A DNA stretch of 34,469 nucleotides from Ignavibacteriota bacterium (GCA_003151825.1 PLYO01000017.1:1-34469), one strand, 5' to 3'. Shown: positions 15,363-24,136, numbered from the stretch's first letter. Numbers and translations: made by a program. Notes: generated from the sequence alone by a model not told the origin.

Positions 15363-15761
15363 TTATTTCGCCTCGTCTTGCTGTTTTACTTGTTCCCGGT
15401 GCTTCACGCTGGACGTATGCGTGCCCTTCGCAGAAGGATGAATGGTATTATTATAACCCTTACTGACTGCTTTTTTCGTCCCGCTCCATGCCTTCCCGGT
15501 CGCTTTGGCGGTTGCGTGGTAGCCCTTACTGACTCCATGTTTCGTTGCCTTCCACGCTGTCCCCGTCGCATGGGCGGTTGCGTGATAGTCCTTCGCGGTT
15601 GTCTGTTTCGTGTCGCTCCACGCCTTTTTGACGACGTGCGTGCGGTGCGCGCGTTCCGCCTTATCGGATTTGTTGTCGTCGGGCGTTTGGCTCATGCCGC
15701 GAACGGGTACTAAAGAAAGAAAGAGAACGATGCCGAGGAGATAGTGTAGTGTTTTTGACAT
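15363..15761 (-). CDS. Small secreted Lys/His/Ala/Thr-rich protein with 22-residue repeats
   Basis: Unrecognised 132-residue protein. A signal peptide (MSKTLHYLLGIVLFLSLVPV...) ends near GMSQ. Residues 46-113 are three tandem 22-24-residue repeats of the form xAWxxTKxxxxKxYxxTAxATG, visible also as a 66-bp DNA period. The mature protein is highly basic, recalling histone H1-like tails, but it is exported. It lies between two PAP2 phosphatase genes, so binding to an anionic envelope lipid or polymer is conceivable. That is inference. Confidence 0.75.
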   Translation of the reverse strand: MSKTLHYLLGIVLFLSLVPVRGMSQTPDDNKSDKAERAHRTHVVKKAWSDTKQTTAKDYHATAHATGTAWKATKHGVSKGYHATAKATGKAWSGTKKAVSKGYNNTIHPSAKGTHTSSVKHREQVKQQDEAK

Positions 15762-15818
15762 TGTGTTACTGGTTTATACGTGATCGCTTAAAATTGGTGT
15801 TGAGTTCAGAGCATTCGC

Positions 15819-16700
15819 TTACTTCGAAGCCATATTCCACGTTAGCGTCAGCCCGGTGCTTGTGGGTGAGGAATACGCTCCCATGGAAAGATTCTTATCG
15901 CCGATCTTATGCAGCTCGGGAATGAGAACGCCGCAAAGCGTCCCGACCGCATATCCCGTAGCGATGTCCGAAGGGAAATGATTGAGCGACATGAACCGGA
16001 CATACGCCATTACGAGAGGTGGTATAGTCGCGGCTCCGTAAACGAGATATTCGTTCGCGTCCGGATGATAATCGCAATATACCTTTGCCATAAAATAGGA
16101 TGCAGCGGCAGCGCTGGCCGTATGACCGCTGTAAAAAGAATTCTTCTGATTGCCATCAGTTCTGTTTACGGGAGCAGTCGGGTAATAAATCACCGGTCTG
16201 TATCTCGTTTGGAATAGTGGGCCAATCGGCGAGACTGCAAAAATAGCCAAAGCAACCATATTTACTTCCAGCCCCATCACCATCACAGGCAGCCAATCGT
16301 GACGAATGTCATTATCGATTAGAAGCGTTAACGGAAGAGCGGCCATACCAATTTGCATGATCCTAGAATAATTATCGAACGTAGAAACGAGCGCCGGGTT
16401 CTGATGAAGCGATATGCGGTCGAAGCTGGGTACGTTATTCGTATCCAGATTAGCGAGATCGGCGGAACTAATAGCATCCTTTCCGAATGAGTTCAGCGGA
16501 AGCGTGTAGCCCGCGATTGCGCCGGCAGCGATGATCCCGCCGCTTATCCAGTAATTTACATGATACACGGGCGCGTGAGCGTCATGAGTGGCGGATGAAG
16601 AATCGCTTGCCGATGATTGGGCATTGACCACGCCGCCCTGCGACAATGTAATGCCGAGCATCAGACTAAGTGCAATCCAGTATCTATTTATTAAATTCAT
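15819..16700 (-). CDS. Secreted/envelope PAP2-family phosphatase 2
   Basis: A 293-residue PAP2 protein with a signal peptide (from the ATG at 16700, ending VVNAQ). Active-site parts are TRYRPVIYYP (the RP element, with the preceding lysine unclear), NSFYSGHTASA (SGH) and RFMSLNHFPSDIATG (R-x5-H-x3-D). It is distinct in sequence from the other PAP2 gene nearby, so this is not a recent duplication. It lies 44 bases downstream of a DUF3943 gene in the same direction, and an ORF extension to 16748 would overlap that gene's stop. An envelope lipid phosphatase role is likely; substrate unknown. Confidence 0.86.
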   Translation of the reverse strand: MNLINRYWIALSLMLGITLSQGGVVNAQSSASDSSSATHDAHAPVYHVNYWISGGIIAAGAIAGYTLPLNSFGKDAISSADLANLDTNNVPSFDRISLHQNPALVSTFDNYSRIMQIGMAALPLTLLIDNDIRHDWLPVMVMGLEVNMVALAIFAVSPIGPLFQTRYRPVIYYPTAPVNRTDGNQKNSFYSGHTASAAAASYFMAKVYCDYHPDANEYLVYGAATIPPLVMAYVRFMSLNHFPSDIATGYAVGTLCGVLIPELHKIGDKNLSMGAYSSPTSTGLTLTWNMASK

Positions 16701-16744
16701 TATGTTTGGGCGATTGGAAAATGTAGTAGTCATGGTGTGCGGAA

Positions 16745-18331
16745 TCAATTATAATGCCCGCCCCGATGCGAGTCTTCGAAATAGTACATGAAAAATATTT
16801 TTTGCTCGGTGCTCACTGTATTGATGGTCGGAAAATCGGAAGATTCTCGGACGCTGGAATAGATCGTTTGCTCGATACCGACGCTGAGATTGTCAAAGAT
16901 GCCAACCGTCACCCTCGGCTTTAGCAGCGCGATAAAATTATTTCCCGGCTCTCCGACATACGTGTGAAACCAATAATAATTAGCGACCAACTTAATGCTC
17001 GCCCTGTCTCCAAAATTCAATGTGGATTCTAACTTTCCCTCCGCGCCGCCGCCAAAATTGAAATCCCTGGTTTGCGAGGTGTCATTGGGACCAAAGCGGG
17101 TATTGTTCCCCCCGAAGGGCACCAGATCGAGATTCAACGTCGAATACCACCACGCGTTTGGGAAGATGGGGTGACGCGCTACCAGTCCGTAGCCGAAGCC
17201 CAGGGTTGTTAGTTCGTAATTCGGGTTATCGTAAAAATCGTAGTTTTGGAATAGACCCGAAAGAAAATCGAATTTTCCGACTCTACTATTATCGCCACTA
17301 AGAATGCCATAGCCGGTCACGTCGTTGATGATCTTTCTGCCCAGTCCGATATCCGCTTCCCCGATGATTTTGAAAAAATCATACGGTTTACGATCGATTC
17401 GTTCAAACGGATTACCGTAATCGAGCTGGAGGTTCAGCAACTCACTGGTTCGGCCTGTCAGAAAGTTATTGTTTTCGTTGATTTGGTGAATGCCTGCAAA
17501 GAGCGTGATATTCAGCGGTTCCTTTTTATAAACTTCCTGATCGGTCACATGCGAGAGCTTGCCATCGAACAATCTTGTGGCAAATCTCGATGGACTCAAA
17601 ATCCCCGCAACGATCTCGCGCATAGTTCTTTCGGCGCCGGTCGTTCTGTCATCGAGAACGTTCGAACTAAGGCGGTACATGATCTCGCCGCCGAACATAC
17701 CGCCGAGCGTGGTATAGATGAGACTGTTTCGTTCCGGCGGTCCATTTTCGCCGAATATTTTCCATACATAGCTCCCGCCGAAGGTATAGATAGAAGATTC
17801 CCAAAAATCGTAACCCGAAGCCCTCGCCGCGTCGAAATAGTTTGCGCCCGTGTAGGGATGAAGGAACATATCGTTAGCGAATCGGGTATCATCCCAGATC
17901 CAATCGTTTCCCCATGGTGGCCCTGCCGTGAGATTGCTGCCCCATGAACGAAAGCCGACACGCGCCCAGTTGAAATCGAGTAAATAGTGATCGGCTACGT
18001 TCAGAAGAATTTCCTGACCGACGATATTCAGCGCCGGCACATACCAATAATCCTTCTTATTAAAGACCGGATCGTCCACACGTAAGTTGCCGTACATGTC
18101 GAACAAAACGGTGTCGAGATCCTGTACTTTTTTGCTCGTGTCTAAGGGAACCTTATCCTCGTGTTTCGGAGTGTCCGTCATACCGCACGGTCGATTCGAA
18201 GCGATAGAGAGCGCAACCAATCCGCGATCGCGTGGAAATAAATTAAGGGAACCCTTCCTCAGAGCCGCGGGAACCCGCGCGTTCGAGGAAGTCGTAAAAA
18301 GCAGCATTAGAATGATTAGACGGATGTTCAT
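16745..18331 (-). CDS. DUF3943 outer-envelope protein, paralogue 2
   Basis: A 528-residue exported protein with an N-terminal signal segment (MNIRLIILMLLFTTSSNA). The DUF3943 core is clear: FLHPYTGANYFDAARASGYDFWES, YVWKIFGENGPPERN and TTLGGMFGGEIMYRLSS (residues about 150-240). The C-terminal half alternates aromatic and polar residues like outer-membrane beta strands (for example YYWFHTYVGEPGNNF). It is about three-quarters identical by eye to the upstream gene at 18518, ending in a near-identical DSHRGGHYN/DSQRGGHYN tail. The function of DUF3943 is not established. The ATG at 18331 was chosen over 18340 because the signal peptide starts there. Confidence 0.86.
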   Translation of the reverse strand: MNIRLIILMLLFTTSSNARVPAALRKGSLNLFPRDRGLVALSIASNRPCGMTDTPKHEDKVPLDTSKKVQDLDTVLFDMYGNLRVDDPVFNKKDYWYVPALNIVGQEILLNVADHYLLDFNWARVGFRSWGSNLTAGPPWGNDWIWDDTRFANDMFLHPYTGANYFDAARASGYDFWESSIYTFGGSYVWKIFGENGPPERNSLIYTTLGGMFGGEIMYRLSSNVLDDRTTGAERTMREIVAGILSPSRFATRLFDGKLSHVTDQEVYKKEPLNITLFAGIHQINENNNFLTGRTSELLNLQLDYGNPFERIDRKPYDFFKIIGEADIGLGRKIINDVTGYGILSGDNSRVGKFDFLSGLFQNYDFYDNPNYELTTLGFGYGLVARHPIFPNAWWYSTLNLDLVPFGGNNTRFGPNDTSQTRDFNFGGGAEGKLESTLNFGDRASIKLVANYYWFHTYVGEPGNNFIALLKPRVTVGIFDNLSVGIEQTIYSSVRESSDFPTINTVSTEQKIFFMYYFEDSHRGGHYN

Positions 18332-18517
18332 TCTCACCAAGCCAACATATTTGGCCGGTAAAAGAATGTCACCCTAATAATTTAAATTTAATGATTTTCT
18401 TGCATAACAAAGAATGTGCCAATCGCCGCCGCTGCTGGAATCATCCATCGAAATAGATACGCATAACTGTTAGAAAAGTTGAGATTCCTGCTCAAAATGG
18501 GTGAATTTCTACATCCT

Positions 18518-20065
18518 CTAATTATAATGCCCACCCCGTTGCGAGTCTTCGAGATAGAGGATGAGAAATAATTTCTGATGGGTGTTTACCGTACGGATGG
18601 TTGCGAAATCGGGCGAGTCTCGAACGCTCGAATAAATCGATTCTTCTATGCCAACGCTCAGATTGTTAAAGATTCCGACGGTAACGCGCGGCTTTACGAT
18701 TGCAATAAAGTTATTGCCTGGCTCTCCGACAAAAGTGTGAAACCAATAATAATTGGCGACCACCTTAAAGCTCGCTGTGTTACCAAAACTGAGGGTGGAT
18801 TCAAATTTTGTCTCCGCGCCACCGCCGAAATTGAAGTCCCCTATTTGCGAGGTATCGGGACCCGCCCGTTTGCTGTTGCCGCCGAAGGGAACCAGATCGA
18901 GATGCAACACCGAGTACCAAGTAGAGTTTTTAAATACCGGCAGGCGCGCAACAACGCCGGGGCCGAAGCCCAGTGTTGTAAGCTCATAGACTAAGTTGTC
19001 CCAATAGTCGTAGTTTTGAAATATGCCGGTAAGCAGCGCAAATTGTCCTTTATGACTATTTTCGCCCGTGAGAAGCCCGTAGCCGGCGATGTCCTCGATA
19101 AACTTTCTTCCCTCGCCGATATTCACTTCCGTAAGCACTTTAAAGAAATCATACGGCTTCCGGTCGATCCGTTCAAACGGATTTCCGTAGTCGAACTGGA
19201 CGTTCAGTAATTCGCTGACGTTTCCACTTAAAAATTTGGTGCCGTCGTTGATGACGTGTGCTCCGGCATAGATCGTGACATTCAGCGGCTCCTTTTTATA
19301 AACTTCCTGGTCGGTCACATGCGAGAGCTTGCCATCGAAGAGTCTCGTCGCAAATCTGGATGGACTGAGTAATCCCGCAAGAGTTTCACGAGCAACGCGT
19401 TCGAGGCCCGTGGTACGGTCGTCGAGTATATTCGAGCTTAGGCGGTACATGATTTCGCCTCCGAACATACCGCCGATGGTCGTGTAAACGAGACTATTGC
19501 GTTCGGGCGCCCCGTTTTCGCCGAATATTTTCCACAAATAGCTTCCGCCGAAGGTATAGACAGAGGACTCCCAAAAGGAGTAACCCGAGGCCCTCGCCGC
19601 ATCGAAATAATTAGCGCCTGTGTAGGGATGGAGGAACATGTCATTTCCGAACCGGGTGTTGTCCCAAATCCAGCCGTTTCCCCATGGCGCTGCGGCCACC
19701 ATGAGGTTGCTGCCCCACGAACGCAGGCCGACTCGCGCCCAATCGAAATTAAGCAAATACTGATCGGCCAGGTTCAAAAGCACTTCCTGACCTACGATGT
19801 TGAGCGCCGGCACATACCAGTGATCCCGCTTATTAAAGAGCGGATCGTCCACCCGCAAGTTGCCGTACATGTCGAACAACACGGTATCGAGCGACTGGAC
19901 CTGCTTGGTCGTGTCCACGGGGAGCAGGAGTGAGGATGAAAAGCGCTCCGGCGCAGCCGCGCGTTGGTCTTGCCAAGTGGCGACTTGAGCGTGTAATGGA
20001 TTGTTCTGAGCGTATATGCCTAAATAGAATAAAATCACCATAAAAATGGTGGAATGTTTCTTCAT
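18518..20065 (-). CDS. DUF3943 outer-envelope protein, paralogue 1
   Basis: A 515-residue exported protein, signal peptide MKKHSTIFMVILFYLGIYA. It shares long identical blocks with the gene at 16745, such as VLFDMYGNLRVDDP, YVPALNIVGQE, HPYTGANYFDAARASGY, SPSRFATRLFDGKLSHVTD and GNPFERIDRKPYDFFK, so the pair is a tandem duplication. Divergence is concentrated in the N-terminal linker, loops such as GTKFLSGNV, and positions that would be extracellular loops of a barrel. It is the first gene of the minus-strand envelope cluster. The ATG at 20065 lies just downstream of a possible TAttTTTG promoter element. Confidence 0.87.
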   Translation of the reverse strand: MKKHSTIFMVILFYLGIYAQNNPLHAQVATWQDQRAAAPERFSSSLLLPVDTTKQVQSLDTVLFDMYGNLRVDDPLFNKRDHWYVPALNIVGQEVLLNLADQYLLNFDWARVGLRSWGSNLMVAAAPWGNGWIWDNTRFGNDMFLHPYTGANYFDAARASGYSFWESSVYTFGGSYLWKIFGENGAPERNSLVYTTIGGMFGGEIMYRLSSNILDDRTTGLERVARETLAGLLSPSRFATRLFDGKLSHVTDQEVYKKEPLNVTIYAGAHVINDGTKFLSGNVSELLNVQFDYGNPFERIDRKPYDFFKVLTEVNIGEGRKFIEDIAGYGLLTGENSHKGQFALLTGIFQNYDYWDNLVYELTTLGFGPGVVARLPVFKNSTWYSVLHLDLVPFGGNSKRAGPDTSQIGDFNFGGGAETKFESTLSFGNTASFKVVANYYWFHTFVGEPGNNFIAIVKPRVTVGIFNNLSVGIEESIYSSVRDSPDFATIRTVNTHQKLFLILYLEDSQRGGHYN

Positions 20066-20089
20066 AATATTAAATGGATTCACTATGAG

Positions 20090-20097
20090 CAAAAATA
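20090..20097 (-). promoter_or_regulatory. Possible Bacteroidetes-type -7 element upstream of DUF3943 cluster
   Basis: The minus strand reads TATTTTTG, matching the TAnnTTTG -7 consensus of Bacteroidetes housekeeping promoters, about 25 bases before the chosen ATG. I see no clear -33 TTG partner, so this is weak. Confidence 0.25.
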
Positions 20098-20182
20098 CGA
20101 AGAAGCATCCTGAAAATTGTTACATAACTTTGGGAATAAGTTACATCATTCACACATTTTGAAGGGCGTTAACTCGTTTAGG

Positions 20183-20204
20183 CCTCATTTCAGAGAAAAT
20201 GAGG
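20183..20204. terminator. Hairpin downstream of the MFS gene
   Basis: CCTCATTT and AAATGAGG form an 8-bp perfect stem around a 6-base loop, 80 bases after the MFS stop on the minus strand. There is no T tract, so termination activity is doubtful. Confidence 0.35.
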
Positions 20205-20285
20205 GGTGCGCTTGACATTCACCTCTATTGGCATTTCGCGAGAATGACACGCTGAAATCGGTAAAGAAGGGTTAGGAACACAACG

Positions 20286-21494
20286 CTAAGTTTTTACTAC
20301 CCGCAGTGGCCGAAGGAAAAAAATGAGTATTGCACCCGCAATCGAAAGCACCGCGCTATAGCCAAACGCAATCGAGGTGCCAAACGCCGACCATAACGCA
20401 CCCACGACAATGCTCGAAGCAAAATCCCCAATGCCGTTCACTGTGGCGAGTGTACCGAAGGCCATGCCGTGATGTTCCGGAGCGACAAGCTCGGCGGAAA
20501 GCGAATTTTCCATCGTCTCTTCGAGCGCCACGTTCGTCCCGCCGAGGAAGAAGATGAGGGCCAGCGTGCCAATACTTGCAGGAAGCACGATGATACATAA
20601 GCACATCATGGACGCCATCAAATAGCCAACAGCGAGAAGTAAATGTTTTGGCATCCGGTCGCCAAGCCATCCACCTATAAACGCGAATGAGGCATAGCAC
20701 ACATTATGCAAAATATACAACCCGATGGCTACGCTCGCCGCACCGGCAGCACCGAGCGTTGGCGTTAGCTCCTGCGCTGCAAGCAGAATAAGCATGGAGT
20801 GCGCGAACGCGCCCAAGCCAAAAAGTCCCACTCCAAGAAGCATTCGCCGAAATGTGGTTGGCAACAGCTTCAGCCGAGCGCGGAGCGAAATATGCTTCAC
20901 GGGCAATCGCTCTTTTTCTTTCACGGCAAATGCGATAAACCCCGCAGCAATGAGTCCGGGAATTAATGTGAGCACAAACAAAATCGAATACTTGTGGTTG
21001 AGCGCGCCGATCAACACAAACGCGCTGATCGGCCCGACGATCGCGCCAACCGTATCCATCGTGCGCTCGAATCCGAAGGCGCGGCCATACGTCTCTTTCG
21101 TAACGGCGGAAGCGAGGATGGCATTTTTTACCGGACCGCGAACGCCGCGCCCGAACCACGCGAGCGAGCGACCGATCAGAATATGCCACGCTTGTGTTGC
21201 AAATGCGAAAGAAGCGGTTCCCAGCGCGGTGATAATATACCCAATCACGGCAATGGGCTTCCGGCGCTGGAGCTTATCCGTATAATACCCGGAACCCATT
21301 TTGGTAAAGCTCGCAAGCCCGTCCGAGACGCCTTCGATCATGCCGAGCCACGCCGCAGCCACACCCATCGTCGCCAAAAATGCCGGCAGGGCCGCTGTAG
21401 CAATCTCATGCGACCAATCGGAGAACAGCGATGCCAGCCCGATGCCAAGCACCGTGCGATTCAGCCAGCGGGATTTGGATTTCATGTCCGTCAT
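20286..21494 (-). CDS. MFS permease with GLASLFSDWSHE signature
   Basis: A 402-residue major facilitator with about 12 transmembrane segments. The N-terminal LGIGLASLFSDWSHEIATAALPAFLATMG and IEGVSDGLASFTKMGSGYYTD segments (quoted in parts) mark a branch of uncharacterised MFS proteins widespread in bacteria. The intracellular GRSLAWFGRGVRGPVKNAILA replaces the usual drug-exporter motif. Substrate unknown. Start at the ATG 21494 or 21485; both lie immediately beside the end of the MITE-like element at 21498, so its promoter must be within or beyond that element. Confidence 0.82.
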   Translation of the reverse strand: MTDMKSKSRWLNRTVLGIGLASLFSDWSHEIATAALPAFLATMGVAAAWLGMIEGVSDGLASFTKMGSGYYTDKLQRRKPIAVIGYIITALGTASFAFATQAWHILIGRSLAWFGRGVRGPVKNAILASAVTKETYGRAFGFERTMDTVGAIVGPISAFVLIGALNHKYSILFVLTLIPGLIAAGFIAFAVKEKERLPVKHISLRARLKLLPTTFRRMLLGVGLFGLGAFAHSMLILLAAQELTPTLGAAGAASVAIGLYILHNVCYASFAFIGGWLGDRMPKHLLLAVGYLMASMMCLCIIVLPASIGTLALIFFLGGTNVALEETMENSLSAELVAPEHHGMAFGTLATVNGIGDFASSIVVGALWSAFGTSIAFGYSAVLSIAGAILIFFLRPLRVVKT

Positions 21495-21497
21495 AAT

Positions 21498-21639
21498 GTC
21501 ATTGCGAGAAGCATTTGGCGACCGAAGGGAGCCAAAAGCGACGAAGCAATCTCCGCTTTACGTCGAAGAGATTGCTTCGTCAAATCGAACTCCCTCGCAT
21601 GAACGCTCATGCGGGTCGTTCGATTTTCCTCGCAATGAC
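21498..21639. mobile_element. MITE-like element, GTCATTGCGAG termini, copy 2
   Basis: 142 bp with the same perfect 11-bp terminal inverted repeats as copy 1 and a central GACGAAGCAATCTC facing GAGATTGCTTCGTC. The arms differ in sequence from copy 1 but are still self-complementary: GCATTTGGC/GCCAAAAGC (one mismatch) on the left and AAATCGAAC/GTTCGATTT with a nested GCATGA/TCATGC on the right. It lies 3 bases from the MFS start. Confidence 0.85.
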
Positions 21640-21677
21640 GGGTAAAACTAATTTGATCAGAGATTCCTTTAACACAT

Positions 21678-22112
21678 ATGCAAATAAAAGAACTCGGCCA
21701 TGTCGTGCTGTATGTGAAAGATGTGGAACGCTCGGCAGCATTTTACCGGGATGTGCTCGGCTTTCGGATGATCGCGTCCGAGCCACGTATTGCGCTCTTC
21801 TCTTCCGGACGTACGCACCACGAATTGCTCCTCATCGAAACGGGACAAGACCCTGCGCCGAAGAAAAGTTACAACGGGCTGTATCACATCGGCTTCAAAA
21901 TCGGTGATACAGTCGAAGAATTAAGCGCCGCGCTGGAAGAACTTAAGAAAGCCGGAATTACTATTATCGGCGCGACCGACCATCATGTCACCAAAAGCCT
22001 CTACATTCTCGATCCCGACGGCAACGAGCTGGAACTTTACGTCGATCAATCGACCGACTGGAAGACCGATCCAACCTCTATCCTGTCGCGCCCGCAGCCG
22101 CTGACATTATAG
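21678..22112 (+). CDS. VOC-family (glyoxalase/extradiol dioxygenase-like) protein
   Basis: A 144-residue vicinal-oxygen-chelate protein with two beta-alpha-beta3 halves. Metal-ligand positions are H8 in LGHVVLYV, the histidine in GLYHIGFKI and the glutamate in NELELYVD. The DPDGNELELY ending and AAFYRDVLGFR helix are typical of catechol-2,3-dioxygenase-like or fosfomycin/glyoxalase-like family members, so the reaction cannot be assigned. It is not a close paralogue of the epimerase. It is divergent from the MFS gene across the MITE-like element, with the ATG at 21678. Confidence 0.82.
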   Translation: MQIKELGHVVLYVKDVERSAAFYRDVLGFRMIASEPRIALFSSGRTHHELLLIETGQDPAPKKSYNGLYHIGFKIGDTVEELSAALEELKKAGITIIGATDHHVTKSLYILDPDGNELELYVDQSTDWKTDPTSILSRPQPLTL

Positions 22113-22154
22113 CCACTCGGCACTCGCCGTTCGCCACTATCCACTACGATAAAG

Positions 22155-22228
22155 TAGCCTCGGCAGGACTCGAACCTGCGACATTCAGTTTAGGAAACTG
22201 ACGTTCTATCCAGCTGAACTACGAGGCC
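22155..22228 (-). tRNA. tRNA-Arg (anticodon CCT)
   Basis: Read on the minus strand: acceptor GGCCTCG pairs with CGAGGCT (one G-U at the top) plus discriminator A. D arm GTTC/GAAC. Anticodon stem TCAGT/ACTGA with loop TTCCTAA, giving anticodon CCT. T arm GCAGG-TTCGAGT-CCTGC. The CCA is not encoded. Confidence 0.95.
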
Positions 22229-22235
22229 GCGCTTC

Positions 22236-22267
22236 AATTAAGAATGAAGAGTTAAGAATTAAGAATG
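22236..22267. repeat. Short TTAAGAAT tandem repeat next to tRNA-Arg
   Basis: Three copies of the unit TTAAGAAT or its GAAGAG variant in a row directly upstream of the tRNA gene (on the minus strand). AT-rich, no coding potential. Confidence 0.5.
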
Positions 22268-22304
22268 GGGAACAGTGGTGTCGTCTATATTGCTCCATAG
22301 GTTC

Positions 22305-22385
22305 GTAGGGACGTGCTGCGCACGTCCTGCCCCCTAAAACGCGAAAGGTCGATACAGAAAGAGGACGTGCGCAGCACGTCCCTAC
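22305..22385. repeat. Paired inverted repeat of GTAGGGACGTGC type
   Basis: Two perfect 24-base inverted arms (22305-22328 and 22362-22385) flank a 33-base spacer. Each arm contains its own small palindrome GACGTGC-TGC-GCACGTC. The right arm overlaps the TAG stop of the TPR-LuxR gene. A half copy is at 31662-31683. Its fold could terminate that gene on the minus strand. Confidence 0.85.
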
Positions 22386-24100
22386 AGCGCATTCAGGAAA
22401 TTACTCAAACTCTGCTTGGTTTCAAGCTTCAGCTTTTTGCGGATGTTGAAGCGGTGCGTTTCGATCGAGCGCTCCTCTAAGCAGAACAGCTTCGCGATTT
22501 CGTGGCTTTTTAGGTTTAATCGCAGGAGGGTGCTTACGCGAACCTCCATTGGGGTGAGTTCCGGGAAGCGTTCCAACAGCTTTTTCACAAATTCCGGGTG
22601 CGCGGCTTTGAACTGCGCATCGAATTTCTCCCAATCAATGGACTGGCACGGCAGGTTCTTCACCCGCTCCCGCAGTTCCCGAGCCGCCGGCTCCGTGGGC
22701 GGTATCTTCCGCGCGATTTGCAGCAGGTCACTCCGAAGATCGGAGAGCAGTTCCGTTTGGGCGATGAGTTGGAGGGTGGAGTTGGTGAGCTGCTGTTCTG
22801 AATGCTCGGCCCTGAGGCGTTGAAGCTCCTTTTGGCTCTCCATATCTGCAATGGCCACGCGCATGTTGAATTTCTCCACGCTCTTTCTCGATTCTTCGCT
22901 GAAGATTTCTTTATCGAGAGCAATGTATTTGGATTGATGCTCGAAGGCTTTTGTTATGTCGCCCTTCTTTGAACTGGCATCGGCTAATGCCTTATGTGCA
23001 TCTTTCGCTGTTGCCTTGTCTCCTAATTCCTCTGCCAATGTTAGCGCTTCTTCGAGCCGCGCAAGTCCCTGGTCTGTCTTGCCTTGCTCGATCAGAACCT
23101 GACCCAAATGAAATAGCGTGGTGGCAACATTCTCCTCCGACTTTAGCACATTGCGCCGATAATTCAGCGTATCCATAAAGCCCTGATAGGCTGCATCAAG
23201 ATTGCCAAGCAAAAATTCAGCCTCTGCGATATTGTGCTTCTCATCTCCTACTGATCTTCGATCGCTGATCTGCTCGCTCAGTTCAAGAGCGCGCTTGAGA
23301 TATTCCAGGGCGCGTGGATAATCTGCAAGCCCAGAATATGTATTCCCAATGTTGGAAACGGCTGCTGCGACGCTTCTTATATTGCCTATCTCTTCAAAGA
23401 GTGCTAGGGCTCGAGTAAAGTATTCCAGTGCGCGTGGATTGTCACCATACATCCCTTGAACAGATCCGATATTGCCGAGAGCCGATGCAATGAATTCTTT
23501 ATTCCCAGTTTCTTCCGCGTATGCAAGGGCTCGGGCATAGAATTCCAACGCGCTCGAATAGTTGGCAAGGTTAGTATGGATAATCCCAATCAGGTTGAGA
23601 AGCAGATAAGTGGAATATTTATCGCCGGTTTCTTCCGCAAGTGCCAAACCCTGCTGGCTGATCTTAAGCGATTCAGGATAATCTCCTAAGTCTACGAAAA
23701 CGGAAGCAAGATTTTTTAAAGCCAAAGCCTCAGAAGCACGATCTCCGGATTCCCTGGCTAACTCGATGGCTTTACTGAGGTAATCCTTTGCCTGAGCGTG
23801 GTTACCTATGTCTCTCGCAATAACTCCACCATCATTCATAACGAGTAGCTCAATTGCCCGATCGCCAGCCTCTTGTGCCAGACTGATCGCTATATCCATT
23901 TCCTCGACAGCCTCTTCAATTCTTCCCACCCAATGATGTCCGCGCGCGTGAATATCGTGTGCATAGGGAATGTGCCGTTTGTAACCAATGGTGGCAGATT
24001 GTTCGATGATACGCTCCGCAAGCTCGAAAGCAAGCATCGGCTCCGAGCGGCAGATTTCCATCATCTCGGCATAAAGCCGATCAATCTCTTCGGGTGTCAT
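22382..24100 (-). CDS. Cytosolic TPR protein with C-terminal LuxR-type HTH
   Basis: A 572-residue regulator without signal peptide or membrane segment. Residues about 50-400 are tandem tetratricopeptide repeats of roughly 40 residues, with phrases such as DYPRALEYLKRALELSE and GNIGSVQGMYGDNPRALEYF. A coiled-coil region follows (about 400-470, MRVAIADMESQKELQRLRAEH). The last 60 residues are a GerE/LuxR-like helix-turn-helix (ELTPMEVRVSTLLRLNLKSHEIAKLF, then ERSIETHRFNIRKKL, quoted in parts). This architecture is common in Bacteroidetes as a DNA-binding output for TPR sensing. Target genes unknown; the adjacent secreted proteins are candidates. The stop codon lies inside a repeat element. Confidence 0.87.
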   Translation of the reverse strand: MTPEEIDRLYAEMMEICRSEPMLAFELAERIIEQSATIGYKRHIPYAHDIHARGHHWVGRIEEAVEEMDIAISLAQEAGDRAIELLVMNDGGVIARDIGNHAQAKDYLSKAIELARESGDRASEALALKNLASVFVDLGDYPESLKISQQGLALAEETGDKYSTYLLLNLIGIIHTNLANYSSALEFYARALAYAEETGNKEFIASALGNIGSVQGMYGDNPRALEYFTRALALFEEIGNIRSVAAAVSNIGNTYSGLADYPRALEYLKRALELSEQISDRRSVGDEKHNIAEAEFLLGNLDAAYQGFMDTLNYRRNVLKSEENVATTLFHLGQVLIEQGKTDQGLARLEEALTLAEELGDKATAKDAHKALADASSKKGDITKAFEHQSKYIALDKEIFSEESRKSVEKFNMRVAIADMESQKELQRLRAEHSEQQLTNSTLQLIAQTELLSDLRSDLLQIARKIPPTEPAARELRERVKNLPCQSIDWEKFDAQFKAAHPEFVKKLLERFPELTPMEVRVSTLLRLNLKSHEIAKLFCLEERSIETHRFNIRKKLKLETKQSLSNFLNAL

Positions 24101-24136
24101 GGGAAGTTACAACATGGTTATGTGCGAAAAGAAGCG

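Noticed and set aside
22305..22385. CRISPR repeat possibility
   Set aside because: Arms are inverted, not direct, with only one spacer and no array or cas genes nearby.
20286..24100. Prophage or integrative element beside tRNA-Arg
   Set aside because: There is no integrase, no attachment-site repeat of the tRNA 3' end and no phage gene in the window.
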